Assembly (NCBI GenBank): GCA_013339765.2
Contig: CM023449.1
Span: forward strand, 34,423,702-34,487,701
Reading direction: 5' to 3'
Length of the DNA: 64,000 nt
Origin: Haemaphysalis longicornis
Lineage: Eukaryota; Arthropoda; Arachnida; Ixodida; Ixodidae
The position numbers and the translations under genes are program-made. The notes beneath the pieces are model-generated. The model was given only the letters and a program-made list of their open reading frames with translations. It was not told the DNA's origin and did not search any database. Numbering within the stretch: the first letter of the stretch is position 1; each line of letters opens with the position of its first letter. Positions 46,801-57,180 of the stretch are shown here, one piece after another.

Positions 46801-49800
46801 TAGGGAGAGCGTTTCAAACTAACGTCAACAGCCTAAAATAATCTCCTTTGATCTACAGTGTTCTGGATGAAATCGACGGTTCGTGAAAAACTCGCGCCCA
46901 AAGATAAATTCCCGAAGAGCAGACACCACGGTATTCGACTCGCCGACGCTCGCTTGAACATGTCACTTTGTTTACTGCTGCTTCGCCGTCTCTGTATTCT
47001 TTGAGTTGTTAGGGGAGCACAAGTTCGCTCCAATAAATTTGCTTTCCTTGAAGAGAACTGCGTCGTCTTTGGCTACGTGACAATATGTGCAGTTGTGTAT
47101 GAACTCTACACGCTCCTGCAAAATTGTTCGATTATACGATCATAGAGCCAACTATGTTAAATCTTCGTGCGTCGAACACATGCAGATTTTCGGCAACTGT
47201 TGCTGATGCAGTTAGCGTTTTTAACTCCGTGCTCGGAATTGCTGCCGCAGATTAAAAACCTTTATGCAAACACCCAACAAAAACATTGTGCACCTAATTT
47301 TAACTCTCCTCCCAATCGCATCTGTTGAGACGAAACATCCTGGGTATGAATGGAGTTGGAGATTTGCGAATGTAATTTCTAACGCTTTGCTTTCCTGTTT
47401 TCTTGCTTGCTGTTAATCAAATATTGTGACTTTGCTCTCTTTTTTTAGAGAGCTATGACATCTGCGATTCCCCGGTATGTTTGAAGCGAGGTAAGCATTA
47501 TTTAACATTCTTTAACCAATTGTAATGTCGTAAACCCTTCATCCGCCTGCCAGAAAAATGAGTGAACATGTCGTTATATTCGACATTGAAGCACACTGGC
47601 TAGTGCTAAAAGAGAAAGGAGACGTACGAGGACTCCCCTTAGGGAAAAACCAAGCTTTCCTGCCTTTAAGTTTTTTTCACATTGTACAGAAAAAACGCTA
47701 GTGTTTGTTCGATGAACTTCATATTTCGAAAGAATACGGGTCTTTCGCCCTTTAGTGGCAGCCACTACCTCTTCAATAAATAAAACAGACCACGCACACA
47801 CCAGCACGCTACCACTATAGGTGAATGGAAAAGAATATTCAGCAGGCCTCTCCAGCAAAATGTCTTCTCACTGCCAGTTTTGTGCATAGGTTGGCAAAAG
47901 AGAAAGAACTCACTCAAACTCGATCACAATTTTTTTCTTCACGCGCTACTTCACTCGAACTCAAACAGCTTGTCTGCACTTAAAATCACTCCTACTCACT
48001 CATCACATATTCATTTGCAAACGTACTCACTTGTACTCAAACTCATTAGTCCTGATGGGTACTCGTACTCAATCTATACTCAGGAGTACTCAACTAGTCT
48101 GTACTCACTTGTACTCGCACTCATTCTGTACTCATTCGCAATCGTATCGAATCTGTACTCACTTTCACCCAATCTGTACTCACTCGTACTCGTCTGCACT
48201 CACGTCTACTAAATCTCTACTCACATTCACATTTTTTCAAGAGTGTGTCTCCTAATTTGTCCTCGCAAACAACCACTTGCATTCACGGGCTGAACTAGGT
48301 CTATGGACTCGACTAAGCCAGAGCCCGACAACACTTCCGGCCTGTGCCAGCATGGTTCTACTGGTTACGTTTTTACCATTTTGTCTAACTGAACCAGGCC
48401 CAAATGTTTGTGGTTATCGATTCTGAAGACTAGGAAGGAGTTGCTTCAGCGTGCATTGTGCATGCAAGCAGCCTCCCGTACCCCTCCCTTCTAACAATTT
48501 GAACGAAGAAAGAGTAGTGAATGCAAGCCACCCGTTCTTTCCCAGCCTTTCACTATGGCAACGCCGTGACTAGAGGTTGCAGAGAGCGGCAACAGCGCAG
48601 AGAGGGAATGCAGGGAGCCGCATTTTTCCCCATTTGCCCCTCATATTACCTTGCTTTTGGGGGCACTGCTGAATGCATGAGACCCGTACACACACGCCAT
48701 AATTTCAGTGAGTGATCAAACTGACAAGTTTGTACTCTTGAGTACGTGTACTCGCCAGTACAGTACTCATGAGTACTGTACTCACTCGTCATCGTCCTCA
48801 CTCATCATCGTACTAACTCGTGAGTTTAAGTAGAAATGACGACAAATCACTATATTCCCGCGTGCGTGCGCCTGAAAACTTGGAGCCGAACGGAAGTGTG
48901 CTGTGGTAGTTTTCTTGCATACGTGTACGGATACGTACAGAGGTCAAAACAGTTACAACGTGCGAACGCGTGGCATTCGATACGTGCAGCCCAGCCTGCT
49001 CATAGCCACCGGAGTGACCAACGAGATTAGGGACAGCGCTGCGGCAGCTAGGCATGTGAAAGCTTTACCGATGCTTCCGTGTTTTAGGGTGGAGAGAGAG
49101 GGAAACACGGTAGCATCGGTACAGTCATGTCTCGTTAATATGGACCCCGTTAATATGGACACCCCGAAATATGGACGAAATTTTCGGCGACCGGTCCCTT
49201 GGCATGCAACTCTGCCCCGCTAATACAGAAACCCGCAGTTTGGACTATGGACGGCTATTTCGGGGACGAAACGGATACATACAGGCACTTGTGTCTCGTT
49301 ATTATGGACACTGGTCAACAAAAAAATAGAAAAGATGACTGGCGACCCCCGAGGCCCCAGTGCGTACTAGGAATATATTTTTGCCGAAGCATACAAAGCC
49401 GGAGCATGTATTTATCTCAGAAACCAGTACCATCGAGTTAGAGAACATTCGGGAACAGCGAACATCACTCTAGGGCAGTGATGACAGAGTGACATCCTTT
49501 CTATATCAAACAAGATTTCCCGGCGCGCCGGAAAGAGCAGTCCTGAGGCTCAGGACGAGATGACAGGGCGATAATCGTTTGTGGCAATATTCACTGCGCA
49601 TAAAGGGCAAGGCTTCTCCTGTCAGTTCGGTGGAGACAATGGTTGGTGTTAAGCGTAAATGACCAAGCTTTCCCTTCTGTTTCCTGAAACGATTCTTCCT
49701 GAAACGGGGTTTCCTTAAAGAAATATTTCTTAACATTTGCGTTTTTGACCTTGATTTGTTGTTATGGACGACTCACATTATAGACGATTTTTCTGGAGAA

Positions 49801-50233
49801 CAGAGGCATCCATAATAACGAGACGTGACTATAAGCTTTCACATGCCAAGCCGCCGCGGAGCCGTCACCTAATCTCGCTGGTCACGCCGGTGGTTATCAG
49901 CTGGCTGGCTGCATGTATCAAAAGCCACGCGTTCGCGCGCTTGTTAACAGTTTTCACCTCTGTATACAGACACGTGTGCAGAGCCAAATGACACGTTATA
50001 TAGCCAGAGCTATAAGGCACGTTATAGATTGTGATAAAGGTTTAACGACAACGCAATCATTTCTGTTCCAGCACAACAGATTAAGGAATGGCGCAACCCG
50101 CATATCGAGCCATGCGAAGATTTTTACTCTTACGCTTGTGGGGGATGGGCCAAGGCCCACACCATACCAGAAAGTGAACCAGCCTACGCAGTAACTGACG
50201 CCCTCACGCGTGAACTGCACCAGGAACTGAAAG
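37745..50233 (+). CDS. M13 (neprilysin-family) zinc metallopeptidase, gene 2, first three exons
   Basis: Exons 37745-37844, 47449-47490 and 50072-50233 join in phase. The first encodes a signal peptide: MLRTKGAEYT, then a hydrophobic core LTASLLLLSAVCAAG, with likely cleavage near AGHALA. The second gives ESYDICDSPVCLKR, the Cys-rich start of the M13 ectodomain. The third gives EWRNPHIEPCEDFYSYACGG followed by W, the canonical PCxDFYxYxCGxW motif. So this paralogue looks secreted or shed rather than anchored by a type II membrane segment. The catalytic exons are not in the window. The intron after the third exon received a two-gene DNA transposon. Its position directly downstream of gene 1 suggests tandem duplication, though the family is large in ticks. 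Confidence 0.88.
38000..39600 (+). other. intron stretch of gene 2, nothing recognised
   Basis: Contains poly-T/poly-A runs (38825-38850, 39380-39400) but no domain, SINE head or paired termini that I can support. Confidence 0.3.
39615..40250 (-). mobile_element. non-LTR retrotransposon C-terminal remnant
   Basis: Degraded minus-strand frames show the order typical of tick I-type LINE C-termini: LRRTVLNAKYLKGGHYLHLT, then ATLLHTVWNCPG further down and a PWKTS segment. Strongly frame-broken. Confidence 0.5.
41006..41377. mobile_element. MITE with about 40-bp inverted termini
   Basis: Left CACGTGCTATAATGAGCAAT through GGAACACAGGAA; the right end is its inverted copy with few mismatches (TTCCGGTGTTCCC, TATTGCTCATAATAG). 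Internal sequence non-coding. Confidence 0.68.
41574..41615. mobile_element. 42-bp perfect palindrome with 8-bp direct flanks (minimal hAT-type MITE)
   Basis: CATAGAGTTTCATACTAATA meets its exact complement at ATAT|ATAT. TTTCGTGC is present immediately on both sides, as an 8-bp target duplication would give. hAT elements make 8-bp duplications, so this is consistent with a MITE reduced to two inverted termini. Confidence 0.8.
41926..42783 (+). other. open frame of 285 codons, unrecognised, probably not a gene
   Basis: Open but with no recognised domain. It runs through dispersed repeat R3 (42290-42580) and a short minisatellite of CGAACTCGGCGTCTG units (42507-42560). Composition is Arg-rich. 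Listed for completeness only. Confidence 0.15.
42290..42580 (-). repeat. dispersed repeat R3, copy 3, with a GAACTCGGCGTCTG minisatellite
   Basis: Reverse complement matches 12040-12310 block by block. Three copies of (C)GAACTCGG(C/T)GTCTG occur at 42507-42560. Confidence 0.6.
43676..43950 (+). repeat. CCAAT/CCAGT array with flank related to the AGATGC-palindrome MITE family
   Basis: Pentamer array TCCAA/TCCAG at 43690-43755. Downstream GCGCCGGCGCCAGTGCGT and GCGGCTATAACG match the segment at about 11628-11660. A rearranged relative of that family. Confidence 0.6.
43960..45000 (-). mobile_element. I-type LINE fragment: RT C-terminus and RNase H
   Basis: Minus strand: RT C-terminus (44543-44998: FVHAFIISRITYAVPYALLN, RALCLPTNTS, LLLQLGIQNTSSDLVEGHLL) then an RNase H-like region (44198-44431: SPAEAEEAAIALAI, VVTDSQQ; 43937-44179: KGNDMAHDLARE). 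A DSQ and N-x-x-A-H-x-x-A pattern fits RNase H of I-clade LINEs. Frames are broken. Confidence 0.75.
45200..45366. mobile_element. MITE, 167 bp, with perfect 39-bp inverted termini
   Basis: 45200-45238 and 45328-45366 are exact inverted copies, starting AATTACACCCATCTCCCCGA. The loop is 89 bases. The perfect arms suggest a recent insertion or selection for the hairpin. Confidence 0.85.
46050..46670 (-). other. open frame of 206 codons, unrecognised
   Basis: No motif, domain or splice context recognised; Cys- and Ser-rich. It lies in the long first intron of M13 gene 2 on the opposite strand. Two other frames across the same segment are also open for over 110 codons, which points to a low stop density by composition rather than coding. 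Confidence 0.15.
47449..47490 (+). CDS. M13 gene 2 exon 2 (micro-exon)
   Basis: A 42-nt exon: acceptor ctttttttag, donor gtaagc. Two bases complete Glu, then SYDICDSPVCLKR, and one base is left for the next exon. Short Cys-containing exons at this place are normal for M13 genes. Choosing the AG two bases later would put a stop in frame. Confidence 0.82.
47930..48830 (+). repeat. degenerate GTACTCACTC tandem array, interrupted
   Basis: Imperfect decamers around GTACTCACTC fill 47930-48235 and 48725-48830, with about 490 bases of other sequence between. A 26-bp palindrome AGTACAGTACTCATGAGTAC and onward lies at 48757-48782. Confidence 0.7.
48917..49980. mobile_element. hairpin (foldback) element with about 150-bp arms, split by a younger insertion
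   Basis: Left arm 48917-49066 and right arm 49834-49980 are inverted copies (ACAGAGGT-AAAAC-GTTA, CGAACGCGTGGC, GAGATTAGG, GGCATGTGAAAGCTT). The centre holds a smaller hairpin TACCGATGCT-CCGTGTTT (49067-49121). Removing the insert 49122-49833 restores a continuous 350-bp hairpin. Confidence 0.8.
49122..49831. mobile_element. pogo/Tigger-like MITE, 710 bp, TA target
   Basis: Termini CAGTCATGTCTCGTTAATAT and inverted AGTCACGTCTCGTTATTAT. TA at 49120-49121 and 49832-49833. Internal repeats of CTCGTTA(T)TATGGAC. No transposase recognised. Inserted in the hairpin element. Confidence 0.78.
50072..50233 (+). CDS. M13 gene 2 exon 3 (PCEDFYSYACGGW)
   Basis: Acceptor tctgttccag, donor gtaata. After completing Ala it reads QQIKEWRNPHIEPCEDFYSY and on through ACGGWAKAHTIPESEPAY to LHQELK. 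The PC-DFY-YACGGW signature is diagnostic of M13. Confidence 0.95.
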
Positions 50234-50508
50234 GTAATAAGTCACCGACATTTACAGTCCAAACGCATGCACGAGGAAATACCTGAATGGCCTTGAAGGT
50301 ATCAATACACCCTTTAAGAAAGCCAGCGCCGCCTAGTGACGGACGCACCAACTGCTCTCGTCCGCCATTACTTGATCTACTTGCCAGCGTGCGGCATGCA
50401 CACACGGTACGCCTCAGCGCTCAGTGGCTAGAGTTTACTATCTTTTGTGCTTTTTGCGGCCTCTTGCGCCCTGCAGACGCTAGCCGTCATTGTCTGAACA
50501 CATCCGTG

Positions 50509-52869
50509 ATGCCAGGATGCTGTTGCGTGCCTTTGTGCAGCCAGCGTGCCACGAAAGACGCGCTCGGAAACAAGGTACGTAGTACGCACTCAGTACATAC
50601 GTGACGCTAGAACGTGCCTTAGCAGATCTGATGTTTGAACGGAAAACATGCTGGCCATGCGTACTGAAAAACCGCTTGCATCAAAAAGAAGTGGAGGTGA
50701 TCTGTTTAAACCATTGGCACGCGTGGTGCGCTGCTGGACGAGTGTGTAGTTTCCCTGGTCGCAGTCGCTGAGTGTTCGGGCTCGACGTGGGCACTTCGCG
50801 CGAACTGCTCGCGCTTGCTTCAGTTTTTTTTATTATTATCGTTAAATACTACGGTTAGGAGCAGTTTGTGAAAATAACCTGAGAGCTTCTCTAGCGTGGG
50901 CTGATGTAAAGTCATTGGAGGTAGATATTTTCATGTTTTAAGCGCGTTGAATTCGCCCGATGACTTTCGCGTCATATTTCCTGTTGGTCTCAATGACTTT
51001 TCAGTTAGTTTCGTGAGCGCGCTACTTCTACGTTTTCAGTCAAAGTTCTGCTTCGCATGTAATTTGCACGGTGCGATTTTAGTGAGCTCGCCAAAATCGC
51101 ATGTGGTTACTACTCAACGCCCGTTCATAGTTTTTATGGTTATCAGCCAACCTAGAAACATTGTACTAAATTGTTCCTTTTCTTAAGGGGATAAAAACAT
51201 GAATAGTGTAGAAAGCAAGTACGCGATGTTTTTTTTTTTTGCTTCTCTGGGCTAATGCAATTTTTTACCCCTTTCTTAGGTTTCATTCTTAGGATTCCCA
51301 AATGATCCTGGCCTGAAAAAAAAGTGGATTGTGGCTATACGCCGAGATCAAGGCAAGAAATTTCAAATAACCAAACACACGAAGGTCTGCTCAAAGCACT
51401 TTGTTGATAGTGACTTCTTCTCAAACTACGCATCCGGTAGAAGACGCCTGAAAGAGCACGCTGTGCCAAGTGTGTTCAACTTCCCGTCACAACGTCCTAA
51501 AGTACAAAGGCCACCCCCTAAGCAACGCTGTGCAACAAATGTGCAGCAGTTGACAACCCAACGTCAAGGAGCTTTTACTGGTAATGGCAACTTTGATGGG
51601 GTGTGTGCACAAGATGTAGATCTCCCTTCCTCGGACGAACCAAGCAACGAGGACACTGAAATGAGCAGCTTGGAACGACAGTCATCTGTTTCCAGCCAAG
51701 GCTGCCCATTCTGCAATGAAGCCAAAACTGCAGCGACACAGAATCAGCAGCTGCTGAAAGCAGCCCAGGATGATCTAAAAGCCACGCAGAACGAACTGTT
51801 ACCGCTGTTACGTGTTAAAATGGAACTTCGAAAAGCTGAAGAGCTAGAAGAGGAGCTGAAGGCTGCTAAGTTGAAGGTTTTGCATATTACGAGGGAGTTA
51901 GAACTGATGAAGGAGGTGGCAGATAAGCTGCGGAAAAAAGCCGGAACACAGTTTTCCATTGAACGGTTCAAGCACAGCGATGAAGATGTGCGTTTTTATA
52001 CTGGCCTACCATCATACACGGTGTTCCAGTTTCTTGTTATGTTCTTCAACCCTGGCTTACAACGGGAGAATGTGAGAAACTTGGTCCACACTCGTTCAGA
52101 CCCACCAAAAGCAGCAGACCAAGGAGTCTCACAGCTGGAAAATGAATTATTTTTGTTTCTTGTGAGGATGCGCCTCGGACTGTTCGAAAAGACCTGGCAG
52201 ACAGATTTTGCGTGTCGATTACCACCGTTTCAAGCATATGCATAACTTGGACAAGCTTCGCTTTTATCAAGTTGTCACATCTGAATTTATGGTTTTCTAA
52301 AGCAAAAGTGCTTGAAGAGATGCCTCCAGCTTTCAAGCCCAAGTACTCCTCAACACGCGTTATCCTGGATGCAACTGAGATAAAATGCCAGGCAGCGAGC
52401 TCACTCGCACTTCAGTCGGCAACATATTCGCACTACAAGTCTGCGAATACATTTAAGGGTTTGGTCGGCATTTCACCCGATGGCACCGTGACTTTTGTGT
52501 CAAACCTTTTTCCAGGCTCCATCTCCGACAAGGAATGCGTGCGTCAAAGTGGTTTTTTTGAAGCGTTCTTTTGAAGAGGGTGACGTCGTAATGGCTGACA
52601 AGGGCTTTCAAAATCCAGGACCTACTAGATGACATCAAGGTTCAGCTGAACACGCCACCCTTTCTTACCAGAGAGCAATTCTCGAAGAGGAGGTGGAAGA
52701 GACCGAGGAAATCGCGTCCCTGCGCATACACGTGGAGCGACGCATACAGCGAATCAAGAACTTCCACATCTTCGACAGACCTATACCGCTTTCCCTGGGT
52801 CCTGTCATCAACGAGGATGTGGGTGGTGTGTGTATTGCTGACAAACTTTCAGTCTCCCATTATACGTGA
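50509..52869 (+). pseudogene. THAP-domain DDE_4 transposase with frame breaks
   Basis: Exon 1 (50509-50574, 22 codons, donor gtacg) gives MPGCCCVPLCSQRATKDALG, the start of a THAP zinc finger. Exon 2 (from 51280, acceptor tttcttag) supplies WIVAIRRDQGKKF, VCSKHF (C-x-x-H) and AVPSVF, completing the C2CH module. Then come an acidic linker, a coiled coil of about 100 residues (KAEELEEELKAAKLK), a helix-turn-helix region and a DDE_Tnp_4 catalytic core: LDATEIKC (first Asp), SNLFPGSISDKE, VVMADKGF (second Asp) and HVERRIQRIKNF (Glu). The reading frame shifts at about 52188 (A run), 52555 (T run), 52607 (A run) and 52690 (AG run), so no continuous protein is made from this sequence. All catalytic residues survive across the frames, which suggests recent breakage or consensus errors. 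Confidence 0.82.
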
Positions 52870-53732
52870 ACCAATGACCACACACCTAATGACACTACCC
52901 CCAAATGACTCAACACCAAGTGTAAGTGAATGAAATGTGTTTATTCATGGACGATTCATCCACCGCACAGGAGCTGGAGAACAGAGGAAGAAGCTATGAA
53001 TAAACAAACACCAAATCTTTTGAATAAAGCAGATTTGTATTTTATCTTTATGGCCCCTTTGTTCAAGTACCTATTTGACACCTCTGTGCTTGCAGTGTGA
53101 ACTTGCAGCACAAAGTGTGCTTCTCCTGACTAGCAAATTCTGCATTGCCCCTTTTATCACATTTATTTGGCTAAATAAGGCAGCAAAACAGAAAAGAAAA
53201 AGTTGTCAAGTTTAGGCCTGGCTACAGCCCAGTCCTGCTCGCAAACCTTATGCGCTCAACAATCATGAACTGGTCCGAAAACACGGCAAAATCTGTCCAA
53301 GACAGGCCTGCCAACGCCATCTGGCCGAGTACTTGAAAGTAGTAGTCATGACTACGGTCTAGCCTGAAGATGCCTTGATGGTCTTTCACCATGTAAAAGG
53401 GCTCTGCTATTTGTGAAACTGATTTGCCCTTTTGGCTGTAGGGGCACTTAATTTCAAGGAGGCCATGCATAGGTGTCTCTGACGGATCAACATATCAGCC
53501 TGTCTGGCGACGCACCCAGCCACGGACATGAAGGGTCCACCAGCAACCCACATCTAAAGGCTTCAACATCGTGTCCTCTGGTCTTCATCACCGACACATA
53601 TCGGTGAACTGCAGGTTGCTCGTTGCTGATGCCATACCTGTAAGAAAAGTTGCATCAGTGGTACAAAACAATTTCAAAAAAAGGTGGAGAAGGGGGTGTT
53701 TATGCGCCAAAGCTATGAGCTACCACGCCTTG

Positions 53733-53905
53733 TAGAGGGCTTGGGATTAATTTCGTCCGCCTGGAAATTTTTTGCGTTGACCGAAATCTCAATTAATGGG
53801 CATTTTTGTTTTTTGCCTCAATCAGAAAATGGCTGCTGTGGCAAGGATAACGCATTGTGGTACTCAGCGGCACCACTGAACCACGGCAGGGGAGAAAAAA
53901 AGAGT
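53733..53905 (-). mobile_element. diverged tick SINE in the YqaJ gene intron
   Basis: Body blocks GGGCTTGGGATTAATTTCG, TTAATGGGCATTTTTG, GCCTCAATCAGAAAATGG and a decayed tRNA head (ACTCAGCGGCACCACTGAAC). Same order as in the 14 and 36 kb SINEs. Confidence 0.55.
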
Positions 53906-53939
53906 ACGCAACTGCCACATGCGTTGCAAGCATGAAACA

Positions 53940-55300
53940 TTTGCAGGTATACATTGACACTCGTGCCATTCCTCCTCGCTTTGTGTGTGACCTTTTGCCT
54001 AAAATGCTAAAATGACATGACGACCCTACAGATGTCTCCTAATGCTTGTGCTACATGGTGTGATCAGAGGCGAGCGCTTGCTCACCTCTGCCTATATGAT
54101 CAGTGTCATGCGTTGAGGCGACACGGTTTTTGGGGCTTCAGCTTCAGGAAATGCTGGACATGTAGCCCATAAACCTTTCACAATACAAAATAATAAAACA
54201 AGCCTGCAGATACATTTGCACACGTGCATCTTGGACCAAATGTTAACTAAATTTTGCACATATGGAGCATAAAAATGCATGCAGTTGGTCTTGGCCGATG
54301 CATGCGCACATCCCACTTGGTTTACTGGTCAACCTACAAAAGCTGCTTCTGCGTTTTTTGCGAGATTCAGGACTAGACAAAACTTTGTAATTCTTCCATT
54401 GTGCGCATGGCTATGTCTGTACGCGTTTGCGTCGTCCTGTACGCTTCGACTCCTTTTTCTTGTTAGGCGCTCTGCGCTTCCTGAGCTCCATTCGCTCAAT
54501 TTTTATTTCTTTTCCTTAACTTTATTTTGAGTTTTTTCCTTGCACTACATTGCGTGCCATTTTTATTTAATTTTTTTTTCTCTCTATTGCTGCTTTCCCG
54601 ATTTATCACATTCACTTCACTGCATTGTAATCATCCCCATCTGGCGTAGCAAGCACTGCCGCTAGCAGAGCTGACCTCTCCAGCCCACATTAAAGAGTTC
54701 TCTCTCTCTCTCTCTCTACAAAAGCTAATGCTACATGGGCAACCAAAATTTGGCGACACACAATGCTGTGTGTCGTCACATTTTTGTAGCCGTGTTGCAT
54801 TAGTTTTTGTGGGCTCTGACCCAGAAACCAAGTTCACTCAGCCATGAACCAACTAGTTCACTCAGTGTCTGCCCATTGTACACGTGCACATCTCAAAAAT
54901 ACAAAAAAATGCATGCTACATCAATCTGTTCAAATAGTTGAGAATTTTTCTCTTCCTTGTAATGCTTCGAGATGAAGTTGCCAGTAGCAGTCATTGGCCA
55001 CAGTGTGTCTCGCAGCGCATTCAAAACTGCTAATTCATATGGTGAAGCGACAATCAATGAAATGTCACAAACGTAAAGAAACAGTCGCTTGAATGTAGGG
55101 TCATGCCATGTTCCATTTTGGTGGAAAAAGCTAGTATGTGCCACTGTCAAAAGCTACATCGCCAAATTTAACTTTACCAAGGTTACATAAGAAGAAGAAA
55201 ATGCAGGAAGTCACATAGGACTTCCTGCCTTTGCATTGTAAAAAAAAAGGCCTTACTACACAATTTTTTTATTAGGAAGAAGCCCAAACATTTTTGTACT
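53940..55300 (-). other. intron of the YqaJ gene, nothing else recognised
   Basis: AT-rich with a short CT run at 54700-54718. No motif of the nuclease or transposase. TTTTTGTAGCCGTGTTGCAT and similar short inverted bits occur but were not resolved into an element. Confidence 0.3.
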
Positions 55301-56623
55301 TACTTACTGGATAGGTCTCACGCGTGACAGATCTTTCTGCGACATAAAATTTTGCAGTCCTTTATCCGTCCACGTAGGGCATTTCAAGACAACCCCGAAG
55401 GACGACGCTGTTACACGCTGCGACCGAGCCTCCTTCCACGTTTCGCTGTTGGCTTGCTGGCGTGTATTCTGCTCCAGGGCAGCAGCATCAGCCGGCGTGA
55501 TTTCCAAGCCCTGAACAGAAATGTTGGGAAGAGGTTGTTGCTTGTTTGGCCTAAAGTTTCAAGTGGAGCAGACCCATTCTATTATGGAGATTAGTGGACC
55601 ACGAAAAAAAAATTGTTATATGAGATTCAGCAGCACAAAGCCTTAGCCACTGCGCCACGATGACAAAGAAAGCTATTCTTATACCTATTTTTATACCTTT
55701 ATCCTCAGTGCCTTTTTTTGGTGTGATGATTTAAGTATCGATCACGTTACACCAATTTGCCCAGGCAACCACCGTTGCAAGTTCCCTGCCCAGTACTGGT
55801 TATGACGCAACTTTAGACTGCATACTTACCTCAAGGATTGCAGCTTGCTGAGGACGACAGCTCGCTGAAGTGTGCCTCCACACTGTGCATGACTGGAACA
55901 GGGCTGGCCTTGTCGGTGTTGTCGTGGTTGGGGCTGTGCACTCTACCTCAGACAGATCAATGTCTCGAACCCGTGAGGCACCACTGGCTTCAAATATTCT
56001 AGTGGGCTGTCCACAGGTGTAGGCCCCATTCTTGACGAGCTCTCAATGAGGTCCCCTGTTTCTAGTTGCCTCGAGAATGGTGAAGGACAGACGGAAGAAA
56101 GCTGTGCTCCGAGCGTCCTTATAGTGGTAGCCACTTCATTGAATGACTCCACAGTCACCCTTGCATCATAGAATTTACTGTAGATTGGCTCCGTTAATCC
56201 TTCTTGCCGCACACTTCTCCAATCGACAAACTCCAGTGGCATGGGAGCAAGTGGGGTGCTGCGTGGCCTTCGCCATTGCTGCGGCAGCTCTGTGCAGGAC
56301 AGCTCGGGTGGCGGTTCAGTATATCCCTGCTGCTTTAGTAGTGCCAGCAGATGTAAGGCAGCCCTACTGTGACTGCAGGCACCACTTCTACCGGCGGGGC
56401 ATTGGCACGTAGCTTTTGTCACGGTGCCACCAGGCCCCAGGACCACGTCCACTTCATAGGGCTTTGAAGTCTTTTTTTGCCTCCTGAAGCACTTGCATTT
56501 CACATGCACATCCCCAGGGCTGGAATGAATCCAGAACAAGTTTAATGCACTCATTCTGTACATGTGCACTAGTGAAAAACACTGCCATTTTTTACCCGCA
56601 TCAGAATATTAAACTGAGTAAAT

Positions 56624-56723
56624 NNNNNNNNNNNNNNNNNNNNNNNNNNNNNNNNNNNNNNNNNNNNNNNNNNNNNNNNNNNNNNNNNNNNNNNNNNNNN
56701 NNNNNNNNNNNNNNNNNNNNNNN
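56624..56723. other. assembly gap, 100 N
   Basis: Exactly 100 undetermined bases, the usual placeholder for a gap of unknown size. It cuts the upstream side of the SWIM-YqaJ gene. Confidence 1.
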
Positions 56724-57180
56724 GGCGAAAAGCAAAAGCGAGGCACTTAGGAAGCGTGTTTCCTTCAGCCACCGCCCACCCACGCACCGCAATATTAATA
56801 AAAGTAACCAAAAAGGAAGGGGTACTGGGCATCTTACTCCAAAGGAGCGGAAACAACCTGCCGCATAAGGCGGAAGCGTAGAATCGACAATTAGTCATTC
56901 AGACACTGGGGAACGCAAAATGGCAGAAGGCGACGTTGAAATTCAAGAATGCAGGCGAAAGGATTAGCGAGGGGGCCGCGTCGTCAAAGGAAAGTGCCGC
57001 CACTTCGGGAGGAGACCAGATAATAGCCACAAATGGCTTATCCGCGGCCCGCGTCCCGGGCACAAGGCGGACACTGACGACTCCTCGAAGGGCGACGACG
57101 CGGACAGAGCTGTGCGTGAGCCACCCAAGAAGAGCGCAGGCTGTGCGAGGATTTTGAGAAATGGCACACAAGGCAGGAAA
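56724..57180. other. CpG-rich stretch next to the gap, unassigned
   Basis: Unlike its AT-rich surroundings. It could hold the 5' exon or promoter of the SWIM-YqaJ gene or the right end of its transposon. No domain recognised in either direction. Confidence 0.3.

Larger units (their letters stand above)
53222..56570 (-). pseudogene. SWIM zinc finger plus YqaJ-family nuclease
   Basis: Minus-strand exons: 55830-56570 (SWIM), 55308-55510 and 53222-53637 (nuclease), with donor and acceptor consensus at each junction. The SWIM motif is CQCPAGRSGACSHSRAALH. Nuclease motifs of the PD-(D/E)XK YqaJ fold are RVTASSFG, PWLGASPDRLI (Asp), LLEIKCPYS (Glu-x-Lys) and HDYYFQVLGQMALAG (Gln). One-base frame breaks occur near 56005 (C run) and 53495 (T). 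It ends with TAG soon after IRFASRTGL, shorter than usual for the family. The 5' exon or exons lie in or beyond the gap at 56624. In ISL2EU elements this protein is thought to assist transposition or repair; its exact role is unknown. Confidence 0.8.
50509..56623. mobile_element. ISL2EU-type (PHIS) DNA transposon: THAP-DDE transposase plus SWIM-YqaJ nuclease
   Basis: Two convergent multi-exon genes: a transposase (+, 50509-52869) and a YqaJ-type nuclease (-, 53222 to the assembly gap). Families that carry both a THAP/DDE transposase and a YqaJ protein are the ISL2EU elements, related to PIF/Harbinger. Intergenic distance is about 350 bases with an AATAAA-like hexamer on each side. Termini and target duplication were not found; the right end lies in or beyond the N gap. 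Both genes are frame-broken, so the copy is either inactive or misassembled. A SINE sits in a nuclease intron. Confidence 0.72.
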
